64,000 nt of DNA from positions 2,368,162 to 2,432,161 of the forward strand of contig NC_092369.1 of assembly GCF_030848805.1 (NCBI RefSeq), written 5' to 3'. Of the stretch, positions 35,101 to 46,230 are shown one piece after another (within the stretch, counting starts at the first letter, position 1; every line of letters begins with the position of its first letter). Below the pieces are notes generated by a model, which saw only the letters and a list, made by a program, of their open reading frames with translations, was not told where the DNA came from and made no database searches. The position numbers and the translations under genes were made by a program. The stretch comes from Temnothorax longispinosus (taxonomy: Eukaryota; Arthropoda; Insecta; Hymenoptera; Formicidae).

Positions 35101-35865
35101 TGTTTTGTTTTTCGTGGGAAAAGGGGAAATGCCTCGCGCATTCAACCGGAGGCCGGCCATCCGGGATATGTAGGGCTTGCACCCACTAAAACCCCTCTCC
35201 CCTAAACACAGCACGCTGGACTACAGTTGCAACACGTGGGAGACACGAGGCAATACATCACGTGACACAACAGTCCTCACGCCGAGGCGACAGAAAAACG
35301 TAATCAATTTAACACGAAGACCACACGGAGGATCATCATAAGAATGCTTCGATCCCCGAGAGAAGCTATCCCTAGTCAAATGGCGAAACGCGTATGCGCC
35401 GCCATTCCACCACCTCGGAGACCCCTCACGATAGCGGGTGCGACGGATCTACAGCCGCATCAGAGGGATAATTCCTCCATCGGCTACGAAGATAGTTCAC
35501 TCGAGGAAGTTCACACCCTATAGACTACACGTACACGAACCATCACAGGACGTGTACGAACTAGACGAACAGGAAACCCCCTCTATCCGGAGAAGGGTTC
35601 CACATACACAATACACAAGCACGAATCTACGTGCTCGTCTATACAAGGAGGGATACATAACCCAACACCAAACAAACGGACCCGAATCCACGAGTCCGCA
35701 AAGTAAGCCGAGGCGGAAGAGAAGAGCCGCGCCCGTCCCCTAGACCCCGCGCGAACGCGGGGCCCAGGGGAAGGGCACTAAGACATCAAAGAAGGGGAAA
35801 TACCCGCCGCGGGACACGGAAATCCTCCAGGAAACGGCCGACCGCGGGCGCCGTCACTGGCTGGT
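35101..35865. other. GC-rich sequence of unclear origin
   Basis: This contains GGAGGCCGGCCATCCGGGAT followed by GGGCTTGCACCCACTAAAAC, text that looks like a LINE UTR, and then a plus frame 35438-35743 rich in Arg. I see no domain. It may be debris of one or two LINEs at the 3' side of the minus-strand F2 element. Confidence 0.3.
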
Positions 35866-35869
35866 GGTC

Positions 35870-36520
35870 TGAGTCGACCTTCGCTTCCACCACTACTTTT
35901 TCTATCTTCTCCTTCGGCCTTCTGTTCCCCAACAGGTAGTCAATCACCGACTCTCCTCTCCCCTTTGTATACGTCCATTCTTCCTCCTCATCTTCTCTGA
36001 TTCCCCCGTTAAAAATCGCTTATCCATGCTCCTCCAAAAACCTACATAGCTTTCTTCCCTCCCCGTTTACCTTTCCATCTTTCGTTTTTCTATCCCCTTC
36101 CCCTTTCTCTCCCTTATCCTCTTCTACGAATCCCCCCTTCTTTCCCGTCCATGCGTTGAAATCCTCTCCTATCAACATTATATACATTCCTACTATCCTC
36201 CACCACTCGTCGCCTAACCTTACCTTTATCGACAGTATCCTTTCCTTATCTTTTCTTGTCTTCTCTTTTTCCATTTTGACCCCTACCCTCACCCCTACTA
36301 TCATTCCTCCTACCGCCTTTCCTTTCCGATTCTTCCTCCCTGCTTTTTGCACTTCCCATACGTAACCTCTCGGTAGCCTTTTCTTTATCTTTTTTCATCC
36401 CTTTCCATCCACCCACGTTTCACATAACACCATTACATTCCATTCTTCTAGCCCCTTCCAGAACTCTTTATCTTTATTTGTTAACCTCGCCACATTCCAA
36501 AAAGCCACCTTATAAATTCT
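35870..36520 (-). pseudogene. LINE family F2, ORF2 N-terminal APE endonuclease fragment
   Basis: The minus strand reads KVAFWNVARLTNKDKEFW, then VMVLCETWVDG (catalytic Glu), GGMIVGVRVGVKMEKEK, IGEDFNAWTG, GESVIDYLLGN and VDSDHQPVT. These are the ordered motifs of an apurinic-type (APE) endonuclease that nicks the target for target-primed reverse transcription. An in-frame stop (KG*KK) and a frame break near 36180 inactivate it. No RT follows. Immediately 5' is the (GA)n tract that would encode an Arg/Glu linker. The matching ORF1 side lies 16 kb away at 52611-53510. Confidence 0.7.
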
Positions 36521-36526
36521 CCTCCC

Positions 36527-36666
<140 letters not shown>

Positions 36667-37658
36667 ATTTTTCGTTTTCGTCTTGGCTGTCAATGCTTTG
36701 TGGAGTGCCTCAGGGCTCTGTCCTTGGTCCACCTTTATTCTCTCTATATATTAATGACATTGGCAAAGTCTTGAACTACTCCGAACATATGATATTTGCT
36801 GACGACGTCCAGATTTATCGCTCATGTCAACTTGTAGATCTTCTTCATAATCTTAACTTGATCTCCAGGGATGCTAACGCCATTTTTTACTATGCAAGGG
36901 CGAATGGCTTAAATCTGAATCCTGCTAAATCCAGGATTATCATATTTGGCAGTACAACAAATGTCAGCAATTTGAACCTTAACCATCTGCCACCTATAAT
37001 TGTCAATGACACGCCCTTACCATATGTGAGTGAAGTTAAGAACTTGGGAGTCTTTTTTGAGTCTAACCTCTCATGGAGAAAACACATTTTATATAGTTTG
37101 CAGAAGGTTCATGGAGCGTTATATAAGCTAAAATTCAATAAGAATTATGTCTCAACTGAGTTAAAAATTAAGCTCGTTATGACTCTGGTTCTACCCCATA
37201 TTCATTATTGCTGCCTGGTTTATTACGGCTTGAGTAGTGAACTAAATAATAAATTACAGAAGCTGGTTAATTGCTGTGTCAGATTTATCTATAACTTGCG
37301 GCGAGATGAACACATAACTCCGTTTAGGCGTCGTCTGGGGTGGCTTTCGGTTGAGAACAGAAGGCTGTATTTCATGGGCTGCCAAATGTATAGGTTAGTC
37401 TATATGGATTTGCCTGTGTATTTGCGGGAACTTTTCACTACTCTGGATCCATCGCTTAGAAGATCTGGTCGTCTGGTTACTTTTTCTCATGCCTTTCATA
37501 TTCCTGCACATAGGACCGTTACATATAGAAATTCCTTCCATCTTTCGGGTGTTTACTTTTGGCAATCTCTTCCGGTTCATATTACATCGGCGTTTTCGTT
37601 TCCATCCTTTAAAAGTCTTCTTCGAGCCTATTTGTTTTCGTCTGAATTTGCGTGTTAG
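36667..37658 (+). pseudogene. LINE family F1, 5'-truncated copy a: C-terminal half of reverse transcriptase
   Basis: Open from GVPQGSVLGPPLFSLYINDI through FADDVQIY (the catalytic F-ADD box), KNLGVFFESNLSW, VLPHIHYCCLVYYG and a conserved C-terminus ending SSEFAC. This fits a CR1/L2-like or Jockey-group LINE. The copy starts directly after a (CT)n tract. It reaches its stop codon at 37656-37658 and is cut there by element A. Its 3' tail continues at 46741-46985. Confidence 0.85.
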
Positions 37659-37821
37659 GTTGTAACCGAACGATACATAATCGGGCTACGGGGTACGCGA
37701 TTTTGTCCTCTAAGTCATCGGTCGCCACTCGGTTTAACCTTAAACTACCGAGAAGGTAGGTATTCGTAATGCAAACGGACCAAAAGTTGAGAACAATTTG
37801 TTTAAACAATTTTATTTTTTC

Positions 37822-38400
37822 ATCCCGCCACGGGTGCCTTGTCAGCATCGCCTGTGCTCTGGATACCGCTAGGTATGACCTTGATCGGCCAGCCAGGGAT
37901 GCCTGTAGTCCGGACAGCCGCTTGATCAGGTCTATATATACGTCTATCTCCCTAACCCTTTCACTTTTTAGATTCCCGCCACGGGTGCCTCATCCGTGCT
38001 GCTCTGCCCTACTGCCTCCGCTATCTATCATTCGCCTGCCTCATCCGTGGAACCAAGATGGCTGGACAACCGCTTGATCGGGTAAGTCCCCGCACTAAGG
38101 TAAGTCAACGCAACTAATTCTCTTTTATTTTCAGGTTTCGTCTACGGGTGCCTCATCACCATCGCCGATGTCATGGATCACCGCTACTCACCGATGCCCA
38201 GGATCACCGCGTCTGGGAGATGGCCGGACAACTAGGTAAGTATGAGAACTGTCCGCGTAACTACGATTAATGCCGTTTTTTTTCAGGTTTCCGCCACGGG
38301 TCCTTCATCTATGGCCTCCTCTGATGCAGGATCGATGATGACCTTGAAGCTCGGTCAACGCTAACACCAAGATGGCCGGACAGCCGCTTGTTCAGGTAAG
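37822..38400 (+). repeat. Four tandem exon-like modules with conserved splice sites
   Basis: Each module starts at CCGCCACGGGTGCCTCATC or a variant, just after a pyrimidine-rich ..TTTTCAG (first copy less clear). It runs about 105-115 bases and ends GATGGCCGGACAACCGCTTG followed by CAG|GTAAGT-like donors (37930, 38081, 38235, 38395). Spacers of about 45-65 bases look like mini-introns. The arrangement suggests tandem duplication of an exon together with its splice sites. Confidence 0.6.
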
Positions 38401-39034
38401 TTGAAGGTAAGTAACTGATATTTATATATATATTTTTGCAAATAATTATTGCTTTTATTGTTAACTATCGTTTCACAATGATGGTGGTTCACAATTACTG
38501 ATGCCGCGCAAGATGGCGGTCGCACGTCTCGCAAAGTGCGATTTCACGATTCAGGTACGCGAAAACCCGTACGCCTTCCGTATCGGCGTCATGTAACGCT
38601 ATGTGCGGGCGTTCCCGTTTGTTTCAGACACTGTGGTAGGCTTACAAATCGTAATCCGGTACACGTTTGCGATATTAACTACGATACGCCGGGATATACG
38701 CGCGAGAAGATAGCTACCATTCGAGCGCCCACGAGAGACTGCCTCGAGGAATATTCCTCTCTCGGGCTCATGGTGGAAGAATACATGGTGTGCGCAAAAC
38801 TCGTAAACCACGCCTCTTTTCAGCCTTTGGGGCACGAAAAAACACAGGGCAGGCAACTGCGAAAAACAAAATGTTTAGCTTTGAAAGTTTGGTACGATTG
38901 GTGTCTAAACATCCTTCTCGCACTCCCTGGTTATTATCTTCTATCTTACTTGATCTTACTTTACTTCTGCATATGTCATTGTTGACATTCTCTGTCGAAA
39001 CGTGAGCGTCGTGAAACGTGAAAAATCGTTGAAA

Positions 39035-39427
39035 ATGGTGCGCTGCATAGTGAAAAACTGTGAAAATAATTGCAGAACATGCACACCGGAGCAAGCAAAT
39101 TTTCATAAATTACCGGATAACAAAATAATCCGTGAAGGATGGTTTCGGAACATTGGAGAGGTTATATTGCCTTCGAACATCGTTAACGGTATGCCTCTGC
39201 ATGATAAAATTTAAATTTGTTTATTTTGATATACTGTATTATGAAGTAACAAAAACTATATTGTTTGAAAGATTAGAAAAGTTTTGTAATGTATCTCTTT
39301 TATCTGTTATTTAAGCACGAATTTGCTCCGTACACTTTACTCCGGAATCTTTCATTCAATCGAAGAGAAAAAGAGGAGAAAATATTTTTAAAAGACGACT
39401 TTTGCCAACTGCTGTATGTTGCATCTG
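39035..39427 (+). CDS. P-element transposase exons 1-2: THAP DNA-binding domain
   Basis: Exon 1 is 39035-39188 (ATG, donor TTAACG|GTATGC). Exon 2 is 39316-39427 (acceptor TATTTAAG, donor ATCTG|GTAACA). They join with one carried base. The product starts MVRCIVKNC (zinc Cys pair), then NFHKLPDNKIIREGWFRNIG and, across the splice, ARICSVHFTPESFI, which supplies the last Cys and His. This is the C2CH THAP zinc finger that P-type transposases use to bind DNA near the element ends. A separate ORF reading through the donor (to 39214) is a by-product. The 127-base intron between the exons has stops in frame. Confidence 0.85.
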
Positions 39428-39627
39428 GTAACAACAAACGAACAGTAAGTTGGATGTGTAATTTATTAAACAAAGCAAATATTGACGCTCCCTTTTTTAA
39501 AAATAATTATTAAAAATAATAAAGTTAACATAAACTATTAATATTCATACGCTTATGACAAGATGACTATGGATGTTGCTCCAAGAACCATGTGACAATG
39601 AAACTACATTTATATTTTCTTTATTAG

Positions 39628-39912
39628 GGCACATGACAAAGGCAATGTAAATTGTAACATTGTTAAGCGGACCTTTAATTTGGTTTGTCCATCAACGTCA
39701 CCTCTAGAAGCAATAAATGCTGCAAGTCTGTCGCCTGTGCCAGGCCCATCAAAGGAGAGAATCTCATCTGTTGAGCCGGAACTTTCATCTTTGCTACGTT
39801 CATCAACACCCGTATCAAGGATGATGACAGAACCTTTGCTTGATTTAGGTCTGCTGAATAAAGCAGATATGACAGGTCAACATGAAACTCCAACAACGTC
39901 AGTGTCTTGTCG
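39628..39912 (+). CDS. P-element transposase exon 3
   Basis: The acceptor TTCTTTATTAG is followed by 285 bases that take two carried bases from exon 2 and pass two on (donor TTGTCG|GTATGT). The residues are Ser/Pro-rich (SLSPVPGPSKERISS, SSLLRSSTPVSRM), a plausible flexible linker between the THAP domain and the catalytic part. Intron 3, which follows, is about 1.3 kb and holds two inverted-repeat insertions. Confidence 0.75.
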
Positions 39913-40116
39913 GTATGTATTACACTACAAGTACTTAATTAGCGTTACTAATAATAATAATCTCATAAATGAATATTTTAGTACCCACAAACCACTACAG
40001 ATATCAATAGAGCCATTAAAAAAAACAGTTTTCAGATCTTTGGTCATACCACGGGCAATAAAAAGTTTATAAAAACCATTATCAGTGATAAAGTCTCATA
40101 AAGTACAGATTCTTAT

Positions 40117-40253
40117 GGAGGATTCACATTACGTCCGATGTTCGACGTACGACAATCCGACATCCAATAACAGAATTTATTATTAGAGACAAAAATTTCC
40201 TATTGGATGTCGGATCGTCGTACGTCGAACATCGGACGCAGTGTGAATCCTCC
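40117..40253. mobile_element. Palindromic MITE in intron 3 of the P element
   Basis: GGAGGATTCACATTACGTCC and the inverse GGACGCAGTGTGAATCCTCC bound arms of about 60 bp (GATGTTCGACGTACGAC / GTCGTACGTCGAACATC). It inserted after the P element intron formed. Confidence 0.85.
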
Positions 40254-40449
40254 ATTATCAAACAAACCTGCCGTTGAGAACGTTTTGTTACTCGTGGTAA
40301 GACCGAAGGCCTGAAAACTGTTTTTACTACCGACTGCAGTTTTCATGTGCTGAAAAATACAAATAGAATTTTCAAATCTGCACTCATTACTACGAATAAC
40401 AAACTTTATTCTTAAAAGACGTATAAGACTTTTCTTTGCCAGCAAATAA

Positions 40450-40680
40450 AAAAAAGTTCAAATAATAAATACTTCCTCCTTGACTTTATCTGGCATTTAT
40501 TAAAAATCAATTACAAACGACACAACGTTTCGACTAGGCGCTTCCTAGTTATTCTTAAGTGTACCTATCAATAATTACAAATATTTAACTAGGAAGTGCC
40601 TAGTCGTAACGTTGTGTCGTTTGTAATTAATTTTAAATAAATGCCAGATAAAGTTAAAAAGGAAGTATGTATTATTTATA
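40450..40680. mobile_element. Fold-back fragment with Penelope-like repeat motif
   Basis: Two inverted arms each contain TAGGAAGNGCCTAGTCG, then NAACGTTGTGTCG and AATGCCAGATAAAG or its inverse. The AGGAAG...hairpin...GAAACG order resembles the hammerhead-like segment of the Penelope-like repeats in this window. It lies in intron 3 of the P transposase gene. Confidence 0.5.
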
Positions 40681-40689
40681 CTTTATTCT

Positions 40690-40850
40690 TTTTATGTCTT
40701 TTCAGAAATCCTTGGCTGGAACCAAATGGCAGGGTCAACCGTACACCAGAAGGGCCTTTTGATTCGTTGTGCAACGTACGGAATTCTACGTTCCCAACAA
40801 GGTTTGTAATATTCACTTTGAAGATATATCAATTCGGGTTTTTTGACAAA
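40690..40850 (+). pseudogene. Possible decayed THAP-like exon in P intron 3
   Basis: After a TTTTCAG acceptor one frame contains, past an early stop, TEFYVPNKVCNIHFEDISIR, which resembles the C-terminal half of a THAP finger (VCxxHFE). The true THAP domain is complete in exons 1-2, so this would be a relic or a chance match. Confidence 0.3.
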
Positions 40851-41247
40851 TGTCTATTGATTTCAATAAAAAATTATTTTTTGTTGAATTATTCAATCTA
40901 CCATGAAATGTATGACAATTAAGAAATCTCTCATCGCCCACATAGTTGTCTCACAAACATATTTAACAAGTTGTGAGAAAAATGTTAAGTCAATCGGTTC
41001 AACCCTTTCATCTCAAGAACAGTGTACCTTGTCAATGATTATGAATATACACAAATTGGTATATCTTCGGATTGATTGTTTATTTTTTTCTTACATTTCG
41101 TGGAATTACATTTGCAGACAACATTTGTATAGTAGATAACAAATATCTATAATTGATTTTGAGATTTGAGATCTATTGTCTTTTTGCTATGACTTTTTCC
41201 GACTAACTAAGTTTTCGAGTTACTTTACTTATGCATTTCTTTTGTAG

Positions 41248-41406
41248 GTGTGAAAGAAAGAAAGCTGTATTACATAGGCGCAGTGAACTTTCAGCCGTTC
41301 GTCAATTGAAATATGGGAAAACCCGTTTGACGTCGAAGATCACGGGAAAAGAGGAGAATGAGTATTTCAGCGAGGAAGGAAGTCAACGATTGAAACGTCA
41401 GCATCG
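41248..41406 (+). CDS. P-element transposase exon 4
   Basis: The acceptor TTTTGTAG and donor CATCG|GTGAGA enclose 159 bases. With the two bases carried from exon 3 the frame is open: CERKKAVLHRRSELSAVRQL, then KTRLTSKITGKEENEYFSEE. It is strongly basic and then charged, as in the linker after the THAP domain. It passes two bases on. Joining it directly to the 41787 exon would hit a stop, but an 8-base exon at 41707-41714 (CTTTCAG|ACTGTACA|GTAACT) restores the frame. With it the whole coding sequence is 3345 bases, a multiple of three. Confidence 0.7.
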
Positions 41407-41786
41407 GTGAGAAATACTTCCTTATTTACTGCATAATTAAATATTTTGTTACGTTATCAGCATTATTTTTTATGAGAAAAAAAATGTTTGTTTTTTAAAG
41501 TAGTATTAAAAAAAATGTAATAATCTGTCAGCTGTAATGCTAACATTTGTATTAAACTATTTTTAATGTAAACAATTTTAAAAAATGCAGTAGCGGTAAT
41601 CTTTTCAGTATTAAAGTGAGATCACCTACAAAATTTTAAACTAATTTTTCATTTTCACACTTCCTTTATGTAACGAAATGACATCAATATTCTTCATATC
41701 TTTCAGACTGTACAGTAACTTGAAAATATCATAAAAAAATATTATGTAAAATGTAACGCAAAATAATGATCTAAAACTTATTTCAG

Positions 41787-44413
41787 ATTTGTGGATGACA
41801 ATTGCCGGCAGTAGCCGTGACAACACGACACGCAAGGAAGAGGATCCGTATGAGACAATTAAGTGGATGAAGGATGAATTAAACCATTATCGAACACTTG
41901 GAGAATTTCATAAAAATTCATCGGAGAATCACTTTCAGGAACAAAACTTTCTTCAAGCGAATAACGTGGCATTAAAATTGGAATTAACAGAACGTGAACA
42001 GCAGTTAAAGGCAATTCTTGCCGAAAATTTAACACTGAAAAAGTCCATTGCCGATCTTCATGTAAGATTAGAGACAACGAATCTCGAAAAAGAAACAGCA
42101 CTGACAGTGGGTGTCACTGAAAAGGTCAAAACGGTACTAAACCCATATTTTACCGAGGGGCAAATACGGTGCTTATTAGAAAATAAAAAATGGGTGAAGT
42201 GGTCAGTTGATGATTATGCTTCTGCCATTTCGTTTCGGAGCATCAGCCCCAAAGCATACCGTTACTTCCGTTTAAAATTACACTTCCCTCTACCATCGCT
42301 GGCATCATTACGAAGATGGGCACTAAAAAAGTTTGATGTCTACGAAGGCTTTTTAATGGACGTACTAGCGATCATGAAGCAGAAAAGCGCAGACCTATCT
42401 GAAATGATGAAGATCACTGTACTCACTTTTGATGAAATGGCAGTATCTGATGAAGTACGCTTCGACTCGAAATTACAAAAGTTGATCGGACCATGCTCCA
42501 AAGTACAGGTCATTATGGTACGTGGACTATTTGGGAATTGGAAGCAACCCATTTATTATAAATTTGACCAGCCAATGAAGAAAAACATTTTGGATGATGC
42601 ATTAACACTTTTGCATAATGCTGGATATCAAGTTGTTGCATGCACATCGGACATGGGGAACAAGGGAGTATGGGGAGAATTGAAGATCACTCCCGAGAAA
42701 CACTACTTCCAACATGCGTCAATTAAAGACGCTAAAGTGTTTGTTTTTGCAGACGTTCCTCATCTTCTTAAGCTTCTAAGGAACTGGTTTATTGATGATG
42801 GCTTTACATTAAGCAACTGCAAAAAGACATTTACTTCTCAAGTTTATGAGGAAATTGTGAAGATGGGTAACTCTGGAGATCTTCGCATAGCTCACAAAAT
42901 AACCCAACAACTCCTTAATGCTCGACAAAACTTGAGGCAGTCAGTGCACCCGGCAGCAAAACTCTGGTCCCACACTGCTGCGAAAGCCATCAAATGGGCC
43001 GGTGATCACCAGCTTTTAAAAGAGGTGGAATATCTCAAATACTCTGATTTCGTCCTGGCTGTTAATAATTGGTTTGATGTTCACAATTCCCAAACCAAGT
43101 ACGGCACACACCCAGGTGTTAATGGTTATGGTATGGATCTGGAAAAGCAAGAACAAATATTATCTCTGATGACTTTGCACATGGAGAGCATGCGAGTGGG
43201 CCGCAGGACAAAGATGATGCCATTTCAGGAAGGCATTATTATCAGCAACGCTTCTCTACGTGCATTACATGATTATCTTAAAATCAAATTCCCCCAAGAT
43301 TTCCAATATATAATAACACGCCGACTCCAACAAGATATATTGGAAAACTTCTTTTCGTATATTAGGGGAATGGGTGCAACCAATGACAGCCCCTCTGGGT
43401 ACGACTTTCGGTACAGACTCCGTTGGTACGTCCTTGGTAAACATTCACAAGCTTTGTTTACCATGAACAGAAATACGGAAGAAGACTTAAATGCAACATG
43501 CATGTCTTCATTGTCAAGTGCTGGCACTTCTCACACTGCAGAACAGCCTACATCCCGATATGTACAATCGGCTCAAACGACGTCGACAAGCACATCTGTG
43601 AAAAACATGACTTTATCAACCCCAAATTCAGAGTTACGACTTAATTCGTTTAATGAAAATTTCACGGATGCGACTGTTGTAGAGGACAATTTCAAATGTG
43701 CAGACGATAATCTCCAAGAAGAAATAACTCTCACACAGGAATTATTTAAAAACATTATCAATATTACATGCGATGAATTATTGGAGGATTCCGTCCATGA
43801 GAGAGATAATGACAGAAGTGACAATTTAGAAATCTTGGATGATGATGTATGTGAGAATGAAAATGAAGAAAACGACTTGTGGAACTTTATGCAATGTGGC
43901 TTCAAAATCCAACATCAAGAGAAGGAACCAGTCAGCTGTACCAATAGCAGCGATATAGTCCAAACAGCAGGACTGCAATATGTTGCGGGTTATGTAGCCC
44001 ATCGCTTCATATCAAAATATCCATTTTTAGGAGAGCGTACAATCAACATTACTGACAATTCTCGTACGGAAGAATGTGACTGGGTAAAAACAGTTTCCAA
44101 AGGGTACCTAATTCATCCATCAGAGGAGCTTATGAATCTAAGCAAAGTTGTGGATGAATGCTTTGTAGCTTTCCACGGTGAAGGCTTTTCAACTGAAGAT
44201 TATGTCATCCGAAAAGTTGTCTCCCTCGTTAAAAACTCCGGATACGATTCAAATTGGGTACCTGAGGAAGTGCTACAATGCCTCGTTAGAACTCGCACAT
44301 ACATCAGAGTGAACGAAATTAATAAAAGAGAAAATATAAGAAAGGAAGAAAAAAGAAAGACAAAAAAGTTAAAAAAAATGAATGTTTTTCCTGCAAAAAG
44401 AAAGCGCAAATAA
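41787..44413 (+). CDS. P-element transposase main exon: coiled coil, RNase H-like catalytic core, C-terminal domain
   Basis: An open stretch of about 874 residues. The first part (about 30-110) is a Leu/Glu/Lys coiled coil (ALKLELTEREQQLKAILA) suited to dimerisation. The catalytic RNase H-like fold shows Asp at about 215 (LTFDEMAVSDEVRFD) and at about 288 (CTSDMGNKGVWGELK). A GTP-binding-type insertion region follows, and then ENFFSYIRGMGATNDSPSGY (about 525) with the conserved acidic residue of THAP9/P transposases. After an acidic disordered stretch, a conserved LQYVAGYVAHRF segment and a very basic tail (KRENIRKEEKRKTKKLKK, then PAKRKRK) complete it. No frameshift or stop. It acts in the nucleus, excising and inserting the element with 8-bp duplications. 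An AATAAA lies near 44559. Confidence 0.92.
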
Positions 44414-45535
44414 GCGCAATCTCGTCTACTCGAGAAAAAACAATGTACAATATATATAACGTTTGTAATTTTGTATTAATTATGTAAATATACTTGACAG
44501 AATGAAATAATGTATATAAATATGTGTACCTAAAAGTAAAATTTATAGTAATATTGTAATAAATTACATTTTTATTTCATACAACTCTCACTTTCTTAAT
44601 TTCTAATGTTTCGAAACTTATGTTAGTATGCAAGAAGAAAAAGTTGTTTCAAGAAATGTTTCAAAATAATACCACACTGTCGAGAAAGGATTGAAAAACA
44701 TGAAAACACTTACACTTACACTTATTAATTTTATTCGTGCAATTTTATTTTTAATATTGATATTTTTTAAATATTTTTTTTTATATTAAAGTATGTATTA
44801 AGATGTAAAAGAAACAATAAAGATAACAAATAGTAAGAAGGAATACATTCAGGATTTAGAGGTTTCCATTTATGCAACAAACTGTCTACTTTTACATATA
44901 TAATTTCACACGATTAACGAATTATCAATTAATGTCACATAATACACATACATATGTACATATGTAGTTGTATGTACATATGTTACAGTCTAGTCAGTCA
45001 TAGTAAATTCTGCAATGTACCGCCAATTACATCCCTAGAATTCTAGGGATTTTTTTATGTTGGTAGACATATATTTTTTCGTGTCGCAATCAGAAAGAAA
45101 CAATAGATTTTAGACAAAGAAAGAGTCGTTTTGCGCACACCATGTATTCTTCCACCATGCTCGGGCTCCCTACCTCCGAAGTTTTACCCCCACCATGGGG
45201 TCTCGGCCGCTTTCTCCTCGCGGTAATTTTCCATTCTACGCAGTTACAATAGCTGTTTACGAGTTTCGGCTCGCCAGGTGTGCGCCAGATGTTCTCGATG
45301 GAAATTTCCGCCGCCAGTACACTATTTACGACGCGCTTAATCGGCTCCCGGGTAGCGGTTTTTCAACTCTTTGAAAATTAGACTTTTGAGGGCGCCGACC
45401 CGTGCGTACGGCCTCTCCTATGTCCCTAATGCCGATTCCGGGTCGACTTCCTGGAGACGACGTCCAGGTCGCTTTCTAGGTGTCCGCCGATGGCGGCGAC
45501 CCTGTTGCTTGTTCCCCCAGTCTCTACTAACCGTA

Positions 45536-46230
45536 TTCCGGCCTAACTTCCTGCAGCCGACGTTTAGGATCCTCGGTTTCCCGGACTGTCCGGGCAACCC
45601 TACGTTCGGATGGTCGGATCTCGACCGCGATTCGTTCCTCGGGTATACTAGGTATCTCCGAGGACGCACCTTGAGCCTTTTTCCGCTAAGACACTCGGTT
45701 CGGGAATTCGCAAATTGTCCGGCGAACTGCATGTCCGGGTGTTCGGATCTCGCTCGCGATCGATTCCTGGGGTCTGTTTAACCTCCCTTAGTACGCACCT
45801 TCGGCCTTTTTCCGCTCCGACGCTCGGTTCGCAATTTCGCAAATTTTCCGGCGAACTGCATGTCCGGGTGATCAGATCTCGCTCGCGATCGATTCCTGGG
45901 GTCTGTTTAACCTCCCTTAGTACGCACCTTCGGCCTTTTTCCGCTCCGACGCTCGGTTCGCAATTTCGCAAATTGTCCGGCAAACCCTATGTCTGCGCGG
46001 TCGGATCGCGCTCGCGATTGTTTCCAGGGGTCGGTTAGGCCTTCCTCTGGACGCACCTTCAGCCGTTTTGCGCTACGGTGTCCCGTTCGCATTTCCGCGG
46101 GTTGTCCGGCAAACCCTATGTCTGCGCGTTCGGATCGCGCTCGCGATTGGTTCCGGGGTTCGTTTAGGCATCCTTATGGATGCACCTTCCGCCATTTGGC
46201 GCTAGGGCGTCCCGTTCGCGTAGCACGCGC
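45536..46230. repeat. 129-bp tandem array, about five units, inside element A
   Basis: Unit starts at CGCACCTT fall at 45665, 45794, 45923, 46052 and (variant) 46181, exactly 129 bases apart, with a diverged unit before them. 129 is a multiple of three, so frames stay open across units on both strands (43 residues per unit). These ORFs are probably by-products. The units diverge toward the right end. Confidence 0.85.

Larger units (their letters stand above)
38769..45159 (+). mobile_element. Complete P element, 6.39 kb
   Basis: Perfect 32-bp terminal inverted repeats (38769-38800 and 45128-45159) begin CATGGTGGAAGAATACATGG, close in form to the CATGATGAAATAAC start of the Drosophila P element. 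A perfect 8-bp target duplication CTCGGGCT (38761-38768, 45160-45167) is the size P transposases make. Inside is a THAP-domain transposase gene in the same orientation. The intact ends, intact duplication and open gene point to a recent insertion. Confidence 0.93.

Noticed and set aside
37710..37735. GGTCGCCACTCG as a retroviral-type primer binding site (TGGCGACC on the minus strand)
   Set aside because: The phrase occurs about 55 bases inside elements A and B, not just outside an LTR end, once the target duplications are located.
38536..38985. Plus-strand ORF of 149 codons
   Set aside because: It runs across the left end of the P element (38769), so its two halves have different origins. 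No domain is visible.
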